Assembly (NCBI GenBank): GCA_020344415.1
Contig: CP070825.1
Span: 2,624,225-2,688,224, forward strand
DNA: 64,000 nucleotides
Reading direction: 5' to 3'
Source of the DNA: Candidatus Aminicenantota bacterium
GTDB taxonomy: Bacteria > Acidobacteriota > Aminicenantia > Aminicenantales > Aminicenantaceae
In this document: positions 8,901-16,852 of the stretch, one piece after another
Layout of the letters: every line of letters starts with the position of its first letter
Position numbering within the stretch: position 1 is the stretch's first letter
Program-made: the position numbers and the translations under genes
Notes under the pieces: model-generated
Seen by the model: the letters and a program-made list of their open reading frames with translations, nothing else
The model's database searches: none
Told to the model about the DNA's origin: nothing

Positions 8901-9455
8901 ATGAACAGAAAAGAAGGATATATTTTAATCATTCTTATGGTTGCCATTTTTGTCCTAAGTATTGGGCTTCTCATGGCCATCCCAATCTGGGAAACTCAAT
9001 TACAGCGGGAAAGAGAAGCAGAATTGATCTTCAGGGGAAAACAGTATGTGGAGGCCATTCGATTGTTTCAGATGAAAAATCCTGGAAGCTTCCCCAAAAC
9101 ACTGGATGAACTGTTAGAAGAAAAATGCATCCGCAAATTATATAAAGATCCGATGAGCGAAAATGGAGAATGGAATATCGTTCTCCAAGCTCAAGGAGTC
9201 TCTGTGAAAACCCCCAGAAGAGAAAGGGGCACTCCTCAAAAAATTGGGATAGCTCAAAAAATAATGATAGCCCCTCAGAGCGCTCTTTCTTCGATCCAAA
9301 ATCCACGGATCATAGGAGTAGGAAGTTCCTCATCAAAAAAATCGATTAAAATCTACAACGAACAGGAAACCTACGATAAATGGCTTTTCTTCTATGGTCA
9401 AGACCCTAAAAAAATGCCAGAGATCATCTATTATGGTCAACTTGAGAGGGAATGA
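8901..9455 (+). CDS. Pseudopilin-like type II secretion protein with degenerate leader
   Basis: The 184-residue protein starts MNRKEGYILIILMVAIFVLS, a short charged leader and a hydrophobic helix like a pilin, but the helix lacks the conserved Glu+5. The following part, REREAELIFRGKQYVEAIRL and then FPKTLDELLEEKCIRKLYKD, matches a family of helical pseudopilin-like proteins often found beside GspG-like genes. Its stop overlaps the lpxB start by four bases (ATGA), so translation is probably coupled. Missing Glu+5 is a feature of minor pseudopilins such as GspK, so it could cap the pseudopilus; that is inference. Confidence 0.7.
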   Translation: MNRKEGYILIILMVAIFVLSIGLLMAIPIWETQLQREREAELIFRGKQYVEAIRLFQMKNPGSFPKTLDELLEEKCIRKLYKDPMSENGEWNIVLQAQGVSVKTPRRERGTPQKIGIAQKIMIAPQSALSSIQNPRIIGVGSSSSKKSIKIYNEQETYDKWLFFYGQDPKKMPEIIYYGQLERE

Positions 9456-10594
9456 AAGACTCAATTCTAATCGTAGCCGGTGAGAACTCTGGCGAAAAAT
9501 ACGGCGCAGATCTTGTCCATCAGTTTAAAAAACTCCAGCCTTCTTTCTCTTTCTTTGGCATCGGCGGAAAGCACATGGAGAAGGAAGGAGTTCATCTTCT
9601 TTATCCCATAGATGCGCTATCCATCGTTGGAGGAATCGAAGTCATCTCTCATCTGCCCCGCGTGAGAAAAATCTTCAATCGAATAAAAAAAGAAATAGAA
9701 CTCCAAAAACCTGTAGTATCAGTCCTTATTGATTCCCCTGATTTTAACCTACGGCTAGCAAAAAAATTGAAAAAGCTTTCTATACCCGTTCTTTATTATA
9801 TAAGTCCCACCGTGTGGGCATGGAGAAAGAGGAGGCTCCTGGGCATAAAAAAAACCGTTGAAAGAATGATGCTGATCTTCCCTTTTGAAGAAAAAATCTA
9901 TAAAGAGCACAAGATCCCAGCCGTCTATGTCGGACATCCTCTAAAGGAGAGAGTAAAAGTCTCTCTCTCAAAAGAAGAATTCCTCCAGAGCTATGGATTT
10001 GTCCCTGAAAAAAAACTTATTGCACTTCTGCCAGGAAGCCGCAGGAGTGAATTAAAGTACCATATCCCTGTATTGCTCAAAGCTATAAAAAAAATCAAAA
10101 AAGAATATGCCGCACAATTTGTTCTGATTTTAGCGGAAAGTCTTGAAGAAAATCTCTTAACAAACTTTTTTTTCCCTCATTCTGACGAATTGAAAGTTGT
10201 CACAGGGCACAGCTATGAAGCAATAGCATCTAGTGACCTCGCACTTTCTGCCTGTGGAACAGCCAACTTAGAAGCGGCGCTCCTCGAAACCCCGGTCATT
10301 TCTTTCTATCGCATCGCTCCGATTAGCTATCATATCGGAGTTAGATTTGTCTCGATAAAAAATTATAGCATTGTGAATATCCTGGCTAGAAAACGGATTA
10401 TCCCTGAATTGATTCAAAAAGACTTTACTCCAGAGAATATCTTTCAAGAAGCAAAAAAGATACTAGACTCTGAAAAAGCCCGGTCAGAAATGATAGAGGA
10501 CTTCAAAAAAATAAAACAAATCCTGGGAGACGATTCGGCTTCTAAAAATACTGCTCAAGAACTGGAAAGACTGATAATGCAGAAAGCTACTTAA
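9452..10594 (+). CDS. lpxB: Lipid-A-disaccharide synthase
   Basis: LpxB condenses UDP-diacylglucosamine with lipid X to form lipid A disaccharide at the inner membrane, so the cell makes LPS. The 380-residue length is normal. Family features include AGENSGEKYGADL near the N-terminus, the ISPTVWAWRKRR segment (about 112-123), PGSRRSEL (about 195-202) and the sugar-nucleotide-binding ACGTANLEAALLETPVISFY near residues 269-288. It overlaps the preceding pseudopilin-like gene by four bases. No other lipid A gene is nearby in the window. Confidence 0.95.
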   Translation: MKDSILIVAGENSGEKYGADLVHQFKKLQPSFSFFGIGGKHMEKEGVHLLYPIDALSIVGGIEVISHLPRVRKIFNRIKKEIELQKPVVSVLIDSPDFNLRLAKKLKKLSIPVLYYISPTVWAWRKRRLLGIKKTVERMMLIFPFEEKIYKEHKIPAVYVGHPLKERVKVSLSKEEFLQSYGFVPEKKLIALLPGSRRSELKYHIPVLLKAIKKIKKEYAAQFVLILAESLEENLLTNFFFPHSDELKVVTGHSYEAIASSDLALSACGTANLEAALLETPVISFYRIAPISYHIGVRFVSIKNYSIVNILARKRIIPELIQKDFTPENIFQEAKKILDSEKARSEMIEDFKKIKQILGDDSASKNTAQELERLIMQKAT

Positions 10595-10633
10595 TGCAGC
10601 CTCTTCTTTAATTCTTATCCCCAACTATTGAAA

Positions 10634-11122
10634 TTATCGATTTTGAGATTCAATGGGAAGAATAAAATCCAGTCTGTCATACAGCTTCAATTTGTTCTTA
10701 TCTGCACTACCGGCTTTCAACTCCAGGACATACATTGAAGGAATTTTTGAATGATAAGAAGGACAGGGGTCCTTTTTGCAAGGAGGAACAAGTTTCTCAA
10801 CATGAACAATTCTCTTCTCTCTGTCTAACCAAAGGATATCAATGGAAAATTTCATATTTTTCATCCAGATATAATAAATATCCTCTTCCTCAAACACGAG
10901 GAGCATGCCCTGATCAGGAAGGAGTGCGTCTCGAAACATGAGGCCTCTCTGTCTTTCCTCATCTGTGATCGCCAGTTCAGCTGTGATTGAAGTCCCATTT
11001 GGCAGAAAAATCTTAACGAATTTTTCTCTGCTTGTCTGTGCTGATGATAAAGCTAAGAAGAGTGCGGCACCAAAGAAAAACAGCTTGACTGAGATATTGG
11101 GTCTTTTATTTTGTTTTAACAT
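10634..11122 (-). CDS. DUF192 family exported protein
   Basis: The 162-residue protein has an N-terminal hydrophobic signal (LFFFGAALFLALSSAQ) and a DUF192 domain: ITDEERQRGLMFRDALLPDQ, then GMLLVFEEEDIYYIWMKNM and DILWLDREKRIVHVEKLVPP, ending with the VLELKAG strand. The molecular function of DUF192 is not established; it forms a small beta barrel and is often periplasmic. It follows pcm by eight bases and is likely translated from the same mRNA as proS and pcm. It converges with lpxB. Confidence 0.85.
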   Translation of the reverse strand: MLKQNKRPNISVKLFFFGAALFLALSSAQTSREKFVKIFLPNGTSITAELAITDEERQRGLMFRDALLPDQGMLLVFEEEDIYYIWMKNMKFSIDILWLDREKRIVHVEKLVPPCKKDPCPSYHSKIPSMYVLELKAGSADKNKLKLYDRLDFILPIESQNR

Positions 11123-11130
11123 TTTGCAGG

Positions 11131-11763
11131 CTAATGCGCTGAAATTAAAGGAACAAAGCGGACTGGAAGTAGCTTCTTCTTCTTGAATTTTTTCTTTTCT
11201 CTAGTAACCAGAACCAATTCCTGAAACGTGCTTCCTACAGGGATCACCAACCTTCCTTGGATTTTTAGTTGTTCCTGCAAGGCTTTGGGAACTTTAGCCG
11301 GGGCTGCTGTCACCATAATAGCATCATAAGGGGCATACTCTTTCCAGCCCTGTGTTCCATCACTGATCTTAAAATGAATATTTTCGTATCCTAATTTCTC
11401 CAAAACCTTTTGGGCCTGTATGCTGAGCTCCTCAATGATCTCCACAGTAAAAACCTCTTTAACGATCTTGGCCAGGATAGCTGCTTGATAACCTGAACCT
11501 GTTCCTACTTCTAAAACCCTCTCATCCCCTTTTAACTGAAGAACCTCTGTCATATAGGCCACAATATATGGCTGAGATATGGTCTGTCCCTGACCGATAG
11601 GAAGAGGTTCATCCTGATAGGCGTAGGATTCCATATTCTCTGGGACAAACATGTGTCGGGCAACATTTCTCATTGCCCCAAGAACTTTTCTATCCTTAAC
11701 TCCTCGATCCTCAATCTGGGAAGCTACCATTCTCTCTCTTCTTTCTTCGTGACCTTTCTTCAT
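11131..11763 (-). CDS. pcm: Protein-L-isoaspartate O-methyltransferase
   Basis: Pcm methylates isoaspartyl residues with S-adenosylmethionine, beginning repair of damaged proteins. The 210-residue protein has REERMVASQIEDRGVKDRKV near the N-terminus, the family's active-site PYIVAYMTE, the SAM motif I VLEVGTGSGYQAAIL (about 79-93) and YDAIMVTAAP. The C-terminal strand VPLISAH is also typical. It lies between proS and the DUF192 gene on the minus strand; two strong hairpins in the 114-nt gap from proS could reduce read-through. Confidence 0.95.
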   Translation of the reverse strand: MKKGHEERRERMVASQIEDRGVKDRKVLGAMRNVARHMFVPENMESYAYQDEPLPIGQGQTISQPYIVAYMTEVLQLKGDERVLEVGTGSGYQAAILAKIVKEVFTVEIIEELSIQAQKVLEKLGYENIHFKISDGTQGWKEYAPYDAIMVTAAPAKVPKALQEQLKIQGRLVIPVGSTFQELVLVTREKKKFKKKKLLPVRFVPLISAH

Positions 11764-11773
11764 CTCTTCAAAA

Positions 11774-11807
11774 ATGAATAATTCAGGTTAACCTCTGAAT
11801 TATTCAT
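11774..11807. repeat. Perfect inverted repeat (13-bp arms) between proS and pcm
   Basis: Arms 11774-11786 and 11795-11807 (ATGAATAATTCAG / CTGAATTATTCAT) are fully complementary around GTTAACCT. Each arm also contains the odd palindrome TGAATAATTCA seen at four other sites. There is no flanking T-run. Confidence 0.8.
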
Positions 11808-11832
11808 AGAAAATGCCGATAATATCAGCAAT

Positions 11833-11869
11833 TACAGCAATATCAGGTTAGCTTCCTGATATTGCTGTA
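11833..11869. terminator. Perfect 15-bp hairpin downstream of proS
   Basis: TACAGCAATATCAGG (11833-11847) and CCTGATATTGCTGTA (11855-11869) pair completely over 15 bp with a 7-nt loop, starting nine bases beyond the proS stop on the minus strand. It is well placed as a terminator, attenuator or 3' protector, but lacks a strong U-tract, so the terminator label is tentative. Confidence 0.55.
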
Positions 11870-11877
11870 AATTCGGA

Positions 11878-13332
11878 TTAATATGCTTTAGCAAAATATA
11901 CCATAGCATCGGAATCTTTCCCACAGCAGACACACTTTCCTTGGGCTTTTTGTTTATCTTGCTCTAGAGGCACGACCCTGATAGTGGCCATTGTTTCTTC
12001 TTTGATTTTTTCTTCACAAGTTGTATGGCCACACCAATATGCCTTTATGAATCCCTTTTTTGACTCCAAAATGGACTTGAGATCTTCATAACTTTGCACC
12101 TTGCGCGTATTCTCTAGCTGAAATTTTAATCCTTCTTTAAACATAGAACGTTGGATGTTTTTCAGAATCTCAGGCGCTTTCTGGCTCAGAACATCAAGAC
12201 CTATGGATTCTTTCTCCCTAGTATCACGCCGAACAACAAGAACTTTATTTTCTTTGATGTCTCTGGGGCCAATCTCAATCCTTAAAGGAACACCCTTCAT
12301 TTCCCATTCAGAAAATTTCCAGCCAGGGGTAAATTCTTCTCTATCATCCATCTCCACTCTCAAGCCTTCTTGCTTCAGCTGAGTCTCAATGTCTCGAGCC
12401 TTAGGGAGAACATTCTTCTTCCAATCTCCGATAGATATGGGCACAATCACTATCTGAACAGGTGCGACTTGAGGGGGCAATTTGAGGCCTGAATCATCTC
12501 CATGAGACATGATTAATGCTCCAACGAGGCGCGTCGATACTCCCCAGGATGTCTGCCAGGCATACTGAAGATTCTGGTTCTTATCTTCAAACCTGATGTT
12601 AAAAACTTTAGAGAAATGCTGACCCAAGTTGTGAGAGGTCCCCATCTGAAGAGCTTTTCCATCTGACATCAAAGCCTCTATGGCATATGTTTCTGAAGCA
12701 CCTGCAAACCTCTCTCTTTCAGTCTTGCTTCCTGAAACCACAGGTATGGCAAGTTCTGACTCTACAAATTCTTTGTAAAGAGAAAGAATCATCAACGTCT
12801 CTTTCTCAGCCTCTTCTAGGGTTTCGTGAACGGTATGTCCTTCCTGCCATAAAAATTCTGTCGTCCTTAAAAATGGTCTCGTGACTTTCTCCCAGCGGAC
12901 GATATTGGCCCATTGGTTGATAAGTACAGGCAAATCCCTCCACGATTTGATCCATTTTGCATACATGTTGCCTATGATGGCTTCAGAAGTGGGACGAACA
13001 GCTAATCTCTCTTCTAATTCTTCCTTTCCTCCCTGAGTTACCCAAGCAACCTCGGGTGCGAATCCTTCTAAATGCTCAGTTTCTTTCTCTAAAAAACTCT
13101 CCGGGATAAAAAGGGGGAAATAAGCGTTTGAATGGCCTGTGTCTTTGATCCTTTTATCGAGCAAATACTGTATATTTTCCCAAATGGCATAGCCGTAAGG
13201 TCTAATGACCATCATGCCTTTAATGGGAGCATAATCGGCCAGTTCTGCTCTTCGAATGATTTCAACATACCATTTAGAAAAATCCTCACTTTTTGGAGTT
13301 ATTTGCGTCACAAATCGCTCATTTTTATTCAC
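11878..13332 (-). CDS. proS: Prolyl-tRNA synthetase, eukaryote/archaeal type
   Basis: This class II synthetase charges tRNA-Pro. It is the short archaeal/eukaryote-type ProRS without the bacterial editing insertion: motif 2 TRPFLRTTEFLWQEGHT, the proline-pocket segment, the Cys-containing C-terminal domain (GHTTCEEK, then KCVCCGKDSDA), and the chain ends in the typical AKAY. GTG 13332 is chosen because GGAG lies six bases upstream and the promoter at 13390-13362 starts transcription near 13355. GTG 13344 is the alternative start. It heads the minus-strand series proS-pcm-DUF192. Confidence 0.95.
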   Translation of the reverse strand: MNKNERFVTQITPKSEDFSKWYVEIIRRAELADYAPIKGMMVIRPYGYAIWENIQYLLDKRIKDTGHSNAYFPLFIPESFLEKETEHLEGFAPEVAWVTQGGKEELEERLAVRPTSEAIIGNMYAKWIKSWRDLPVLINQWANIVRWEKVTRPFLRTTEFLWQEGHTVHETLEEAEKETLMILSLYKEFVESELAIPVVSGSKTERERFAGASETYAIEALMSDGKALQMGTSHNLGQHFSKVFNIRFEDKNQNLQYAWQTSWGVSTRLVGALIMSHGDDSGLKLPPQVAPVQIVIVPISIGDWKKNVLPKARDIETQLKQEGLRVEMDDREEFTPGWKFSEWEMKGVPLRIEIGPRDIKENKVLVVRRDTREKESIGLDVLSQKAPEILKNIQRSMFKEGLKFQLENTRKVQSYEDLKSILESKKGFIKAYWCGHTTCEEKIKEETMATIRVVPLEQDKQKAQGKCVCCGKDSDAMVYFAKAY

Positions 13333-13361
13333 TTCTCTCTCCACTGTCTCAATCCTCGCAC

Positions 13362-13390
13362 ATTCTATATACAGCTATTTTTTTTGTCAA
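13362..13390 (-). promoter_or_regulatory. Predicted sigma70 promoter of proS
   Basis: On the minus strand TTGACA (13390-13385), 17 nt and TAGAAT (13367-13362) form a near-consensus promoter. Transcription should begin near 13355, leaving a leader of about 23 nt to GTG 13332. Confidence 0.7.
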
Positions 13391-13529
13391 GAGAGTCAAA
13401 ATTCATTCATTTTAAACGAATTAGATAGGACATCGGCTTTATCTCATTCACAGTAATTCGCACATAAACTAAAAAAAATGGGGGGGTGACCCCTTTTTTA
13501 AGAAAAATAAAATCAGCCTTTAAAAATAT

Positions 13530-13560
13530 CACCCCTTATTTCATCTAAAGGGGTGATTGA
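13530..13560 (+). promoter_or_regulatory. Conserved CACCCC-N19-GATTGA motif, copy A (upstream of PilZ gene)
   Basis: This is the first of four gap-free copies of one motif: CACCCC at 13530-13535, GATTGA at 13555-13560, interior TTCATCT. Here the flanks are also perfectly palindromic (TCACCCCTT / AAGGGGTGA). A GGGGTGACCCC palindrome followed by T's lies just upstream at 13486-13502. The motif ends 61 nt before the PilZ start codon. Confidence 0.7.
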
Positions 13561-13621
13561 CCCCTAAAATGAAAAGTGGCAATTTATCCTCTGTCAGAAA
13601 AAAAAGAAAAAAGAAGAAATT

Positions 13622-13993
13622 ATGAGCAAAAAAGTCCAATCCAACGACATCCACAAAATCGAAGAAAAAGTGAAGGGTTTCAATCTCCCCCTTCCCACTA
13701 TTGTAGAAGGAAAAGATACATCTGGTAAACCTTTCAGGGAACAGACCGTTCTCTCTTATATAAGTCATTTTGGGTCATCTTTCTGGCTGACAACTCCCGT
13801 CTCTTTGGATCAGGAGTTAAGGCTTATAGTCAGCCTCCCTCCAAAGCTTGCACCAGACAAAAATCTTAACCTCATCATTAAAGGCAAAACAGTCTTTATA
13901 GAAGCAAGTAAGGGAAAAAGTCAACAACAACGCGTATCTCTCAAATTTCAAACCAAATACATAATTGAAGCCGAAGAAATTGAAATCGCATAA
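13622..13993 (+). CDS. PilZ-like domain protein with degenerate c-di-GMP motif
   Basis: This 123-residue protein is clearly related in order and spacing to the two PilZ proteins downstream (shared 'LPLP..VEG', 'F.E.T.L..IS', 'FWL' and 'L.L.I.GKTV' strands). The arginines of the PilZ RxxxR motif are replaced (EEKVKGFNLPL), and the second motif reads YISHFG instead of D/NxSxxG. It may therefore have lost c-di-GMP binding and act as a partner protein. AAGAAG precedes the ATG. It lies 61 nt after copy A of the conserved motif. Function beyond the fold is unknown. Confidence 0.7.
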   Translation: MSKKVQSNDIHKIEEKVKGFNLPLPTIVEGKDTSGKPFREQTVLSYISHFGSSFWLTTPVSLDQELRLIVSLPPKLAPDKNLNLIIKGKTVFIEASKGKSQQQRVSLKFQTKYIIEAEEIEIA

Positions 13994-14087
13994 TTTCTGA
14001 CGCAGGGATACTCAAATAGAAATAGGCCTCCAGCTGGTAATTAGTCGCATATATAACCTCTCCCGATGAGATGAATTAGGAAAAAAT

Positions 14088-14118
14088 CACCCCGAAATTC
14101 ATCCTTAAGAGCGATTGA
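14088..14118 (+). promoter_or_regulatory. Conserved CACCCC-N19-GATTGA motif, copy B (upstream of second PilZ gene)
   Basis: CACCCC 14088-14093 and GATTGA 14113-14118 are separated by exactly 19 nt with interior TTCATCC. The motif ends 37 nt before the start codon at 14156. Downstream, TGGCACAATCATTCC (14138-14152) loosely resembles a sigma54 -24/-12 element but lacks the -12 GC. Confidence 0.65.
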
Positions 14119-14155
14119 TTGTTTTCGAGACATCTGGCACAATCATTCCCCTAAG

Positions 14156-14542
14156 ATGGACTTAGCAAAACTATTAGATAAGCCCTCTTTCCAAGGCACT
14201 ACTAGAGCCGTGAAGAGAGAGCGAAGCTTTGAACTCTCTCTTCCAGTTCTAGTGACTGGAACGGGCGCTTCCGGAAGTGAATTCCAAGAACGAACAGAAC
14301 TTTATTCTATAAGCTCTCAAGAAGCATCTTTCTGGCTAAATTCAGGGATTACAATCGGGTCGAGGATCAATTTATCCCTGAAAATCCCAAAAACTCTTAT
14401 CCTTGAAAATCAACTCAGGCTTATCATCTCGGGAATTGTGGTATATGCCAAATCGGATAGAAATTCGAAAAAAAAACAACTCATTTCCATTCGACTCGAT
14501 AAAAGCTATAAAATACTTCCTTCCAACAAAAATTTGATATAA
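14156..14542 (+). CDS. PilZ-like domain protein (degenerate)
   Basis: The 128-residue product is a paralogue of its neighbours at 13622 and 15600. KRERSFELSLPV is close to the RxxxR region, but the D/NxSxxG motif has become SISSQE, so the Gly and the acidic or Asn residue are missing. The beta-barrel pattern (FWLNSGITIGSRINLSL, then LRLIISGIVVYAKSD) is retained. Loss of c-di-GMP binding is predicted but not certain. It has no strong ribosome-binding site. It could instead be a PilZ-fold adaptor such as those that bind chemotaxis or pilus proteins. Confidence 0.65.
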   Translation: MDLAKLLDKPSFQGTTRAVKRERSFELSLPVLVTGTGASGSEFQERTELYSISSQEASFWLNSGITIGSRINLSLKIPKTLILENQLRLIISGIVVYAKSDRNSKKKQLISIRLDKSYKILPSNKNLI

Positions 14543-14883
14543 CACCTCACCTGAGCTTTCCCATATAAATCCACAGCTACGCCTAAATTGTTGACAGTTC
14601 TTTTTTTTCCCAGATTCTTCCTTATAATCCCTTCAACTAAGAATGATTTCTCCAAAATTGCCAATAGAAATTTTTATCTCATTGAAGCTCTCTGAAATCT
14701 TTGGAAAATGAGAGCAAGGAAGATTACTGATTGATCAGGGCCCATCTTCACCGTCTTTCGGAAATTTTGGGTTTTAATCTCCTCTTGACAACTAATATCT
14801 GATTTAATAATATATTCAACAACATACAGAAATTATGGAAGATTCAAAATCAACTAGGGGCGAAATAAGATAAACTTATAGCA
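14543..14883 (+). promoter_or_regulatory. Gene-free stretch with promoter of the LuxR-type gene
   Basis: This 341-nt gap has no credible gene and no copy of the CACCCC-N19-GATTGA motif. The best signal is TTGACA (14785-14790), 17 nt and TAATAT (14808-14813), a good sigma70 promoter giving a leader of about 64 nt to the ATG at 14884. A second TTGACA at 14591-14596 and TATAAT at 14623-14628 are 26 nt apart, too far to pair. No stable hairpin was seen. Confidence 0.5.
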
Positions 14884-15573
14884 ATGAAAAAGACGAAATC
14901 CAAAGACTCAGAATCAAAAAAAACAGGCGTCCTCATCTACTGTCCATCTAACATAATCCTCTCAGGAATTCTGAAAGATCTGGAAGCAACATCTGAAATA
15001 AACGTACGTCATATCGAGAAAAACACCATTGATTCTTTCATGGAATCAATAAAAAAAGTTAAGCCTGATGTCATCCTATTTGTGAATTCTGAGCCTTTAC
15101 CTAACATTCGGGAAATCTGTAAGGCGATTAGAGAAATTGCGAGAATTCAGACGAAGTCCCAATTATTGCTCCTAGGCAATATTCCTTCCCATGAAGAAGT
15201 TGTCAGTCTCATGAACTCTGGGGCTAGAGGATACTTTGATCTGAATGATGCTTCTAGCCAGCTATCAGAGGCAATCCACACAGTTAACAAAGGAGAGATC
15301 TGGCTTCCTCGAGATAAGATGTCAAGTATTATGGACCGGATAATCTCTGTTGTCGGAAGAGACCTAAAGGAAAAAACCCTAGACCAGCTCACCCCTACAG
15401 AATTTCAAGTATTAAGACTTATTGGACAGGGAAAGAGCAACGATGAGATCGCCGAAGCACTCTTTATCAGTAAGAATACAGTAAGATCCCATATCAAAAG
15501 CATCTATGCCAAACTCGACACTCACAGTAGGCTCCAGCTCGCTTTGTACGCCATTAATTCAGCACTGTTTTAA
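14884..15573 (+). CDS. LuxR/NarL-type transcription regulator with pseudo-receiver domain
   Basis: The 229-residue protein has an N-terminal receiver-like fold (about 15-135) and a C-terminal LuxR helix-turn-helix (about 165-228: LTPTEFQVLRLIGQGKSNDE, then SKNTVRSHIKSIYAKLDTHS). In the receiver the phosphoacceptor strand reads PDVILFVNS, so the usual Asp is Val. The N-terminal acidic pair is also absent (LIYCPSN). It is therefore unlikely to be controlled by phosphorylation. It sits between PilZ genes and may regulate them or nearby pilus or exopolysaccharide genes. Its own promoter lies at 14785-14813. Confidence 0.85.
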   Translation: MKKTKSKDSESKKTGVLIYCPSNIILSGILKDLEATSEINVRHIEKNTIDSFMESIKKVKPDVILFVNSEPLPNIREICKAIREIARIQTKSQLLLLGNIPSHEEVVSLMNSGARGYFDLNDASSQLSEAIHTVNKGEIWLPRDKMSSIMDRIISVVGRDLKEKTLDQLTPTEFQVLRLIGQGKSNDEIAEALFISKNTVRSHIKSIYAKLDTHSRLQLALYAINSALF

Positions 15574-15599
15574 TCCATGAAGATACTCAAGAGATAGCG

Positions 15600-16007
15600 A
15601 TGACGAAAAAAACAGCTGCAAAGAAAGCTCCCTCAAAAAAGAAGACGAAGAAAGAGATCGCCGATCTCAAATTCAACCGTCGAAGAGAATGGCGTTTTGA
15701 TCTTCCTCTGCCAGCCGAAGTCGAAGGAAAGCTTCCTCAGGGAAAAAAATTCAAAGAAACCATCACCCTTAACAATATAAGCTGTCAGGGAGCCTATTTC
15801 TGCCTGGATTCAGGCGTGGTTGTTGGCTCTAAGCTCAATCTCGCAATAGACATTCCCGACGAACTAAGTGGCAGCAAAAATCTAAAACTCCTCCTAGGGG
15901 GGCTAACTATTCGTCTTGAAGAACCCGATAAAAGAGAGAAAAAGCAAGGCTTGGCAATCCGGTTCAATAAAAAATTCAGAATTATCACCGATAAGAAGAA
16001 AAAATAA
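15600..16007 (+). CDS. PilZ domain c-di-GMP-binding protein
   Basis: A Lys/Ala-rich N-terminal tail (about residues 1-25) precedes a PilZ domain with both conserved motifs: RRREWRF (RxxxR type) and NNISCQGAYF (NxSxxG type). Unlike its two upstream paralogues it should bind c-di-GMP. The barrel strands VVVGSKLNLAIDIPDEL and LKLLLGGLTIRLEE match the others. It starts 26 nt after the LuxR-type gene with no strong ribosome-binding site and is probably co-transcribed. The partner process is unknown; PilZ proteins typically control motility, pili or polysaccharide. Confidence 0.82.
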   Translation: MTKKTAAKKAPSKKKTKKEIADLKFNRRREWRFDLPLPAEVEGKLPQGKKFKETITLNNISCQGAYFCLDSGVVVGSKLNLAIDIPDELSGSKNLKLLLGGLTIRLEEPDKREKKQGLAIRFNKKFRIITDKKKK

Positions 16008-16141
16008 GTCACCACAGCGTCTAAATCCCACTTCTTTTTAAATGAATGATGGCAGTTCTATTCTTCTCTGGTTACATAGAATCATTCATAACAATACAAA
16101 TTTAAAACACGATAAAAATTGAACTTTCTCCGTATTTATTT

Positions 16142-16170
16142 TTGATTGTTAAAATTTTTTTCTATAAAAT
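16142..16170 (+). promoter_or_regulatory. Predicted sigma70 promoter of coaE
   Basis: TTGATT (16142-16147), 17 nt and TAAAAT (16165-16170) suggest a transcription start near 16177, giving a leader of only about 12 nt with no Shine-Dalgarno sequence before ATG 16189. Confidence 0.5.
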
Positions 16171-16188
16171 AGCTCTGGGTTCTCTGTT

Positions 16189-16830
16189 ATGCTGATAGTA
16201 GCTTTAACCGGCGGTATTGCAACGGGCAAATCTGTAGTGGCGCAAGTTCTGGAAGAACTGGGCTGTTATGTTCATCATGCTGATAAAATAGCTCATGATC
16301 TTATGAAGCCTGAAGAGCCAGCCTGGCGTAATATCGTTGACCACTTTGGAGAAAAAATCCTTAACAGCGACAAAACAATAAACCGCTTGAAGCTGGGAGC
16401 TATCGTTTATTCAGATAACAAGGAGCGGTTATTCCTCAACAAAGTCGTTCACCCTCTGGTCTTTGAAAAGAAAAAAGAAATTATTAAATCTCTCAAAAAA
16501 GAAGGTCGCTATAAAATATTTGTTTCTGAAGCCGCCCTGACTATCGAAGCTGGTTTAATCCAATTCTTTAACAAGACAGTTGTTGTTTATTGTAAAAAAG
16601 AAGACCAGATAAAGAGATTAATGGAAAGGGACCAAATAAATCGAGCCGAAGCCCTGAAAAAATTAGAAAGCCAGAAGGATCCAAAAGAAAAAATGAAATA
16701 TGCAGACTATATCATTGATACATCGGGCACGCTAAAAAGTACAATCGAACAAGCAGAACGAGTCTATAGGAACCTGATATTAGATTATGAATCGATGCAA
16801 AAAAAGAGAAAAAGTCAAACAAAAAAATAG
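16189..16830 (+). CDS. coaE: Dephospho-CoA kinase
   Basis: CoaE phosphorylates the 3'-OH of dephospho-CoA, the last step of coenzyme A synthesis. The 213-residue protein has the P-loop GGIATGKS at residues 8-15, VHHADKIAHDLMKPEEPAW in the CoA-binding region, NKVVHPLVF and the lid segment MERDQINRAEALKKLESQ. The C-terminal tail is Lys-rich. No Shine-Dalgarno sequence is visible and the promoter is only about 20 nt upstream, suggesting a nearly leaderless mRNA. It converges with the deoxyhypusine-synthase-like gene, 22 nt away. Confidence 0.95.
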   Translation: MLIVALTGGIATGKSVVAQVLEELGCYVHHADKIAHDLMKPEEPAWRNIVDHFGEKILNSDKTINRLKLGAIVYSDNKERLFLNKVVHPLVFEKKKEIIKSLKKEGRYKIFVSEAALTIEAGLIQFFNKTVVVYCKKEDQIKRLMERDQINRAEALKKLESQKDPKEKMKYADYIIDTSGTLKSTIEQAERVYRNLILDYESMQKKRKSQTKK

Positions 16831-16852
16831 ACTGAGACAGCCCGCAGAAAGG

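Noticed and set aside
14138..14152. Sigma54 promoter before the second PilZ gene
   Set aside because: TGGCAC is present but the -12 GC is missing (TTCCC), and no sigma54 activator gene is nearby.
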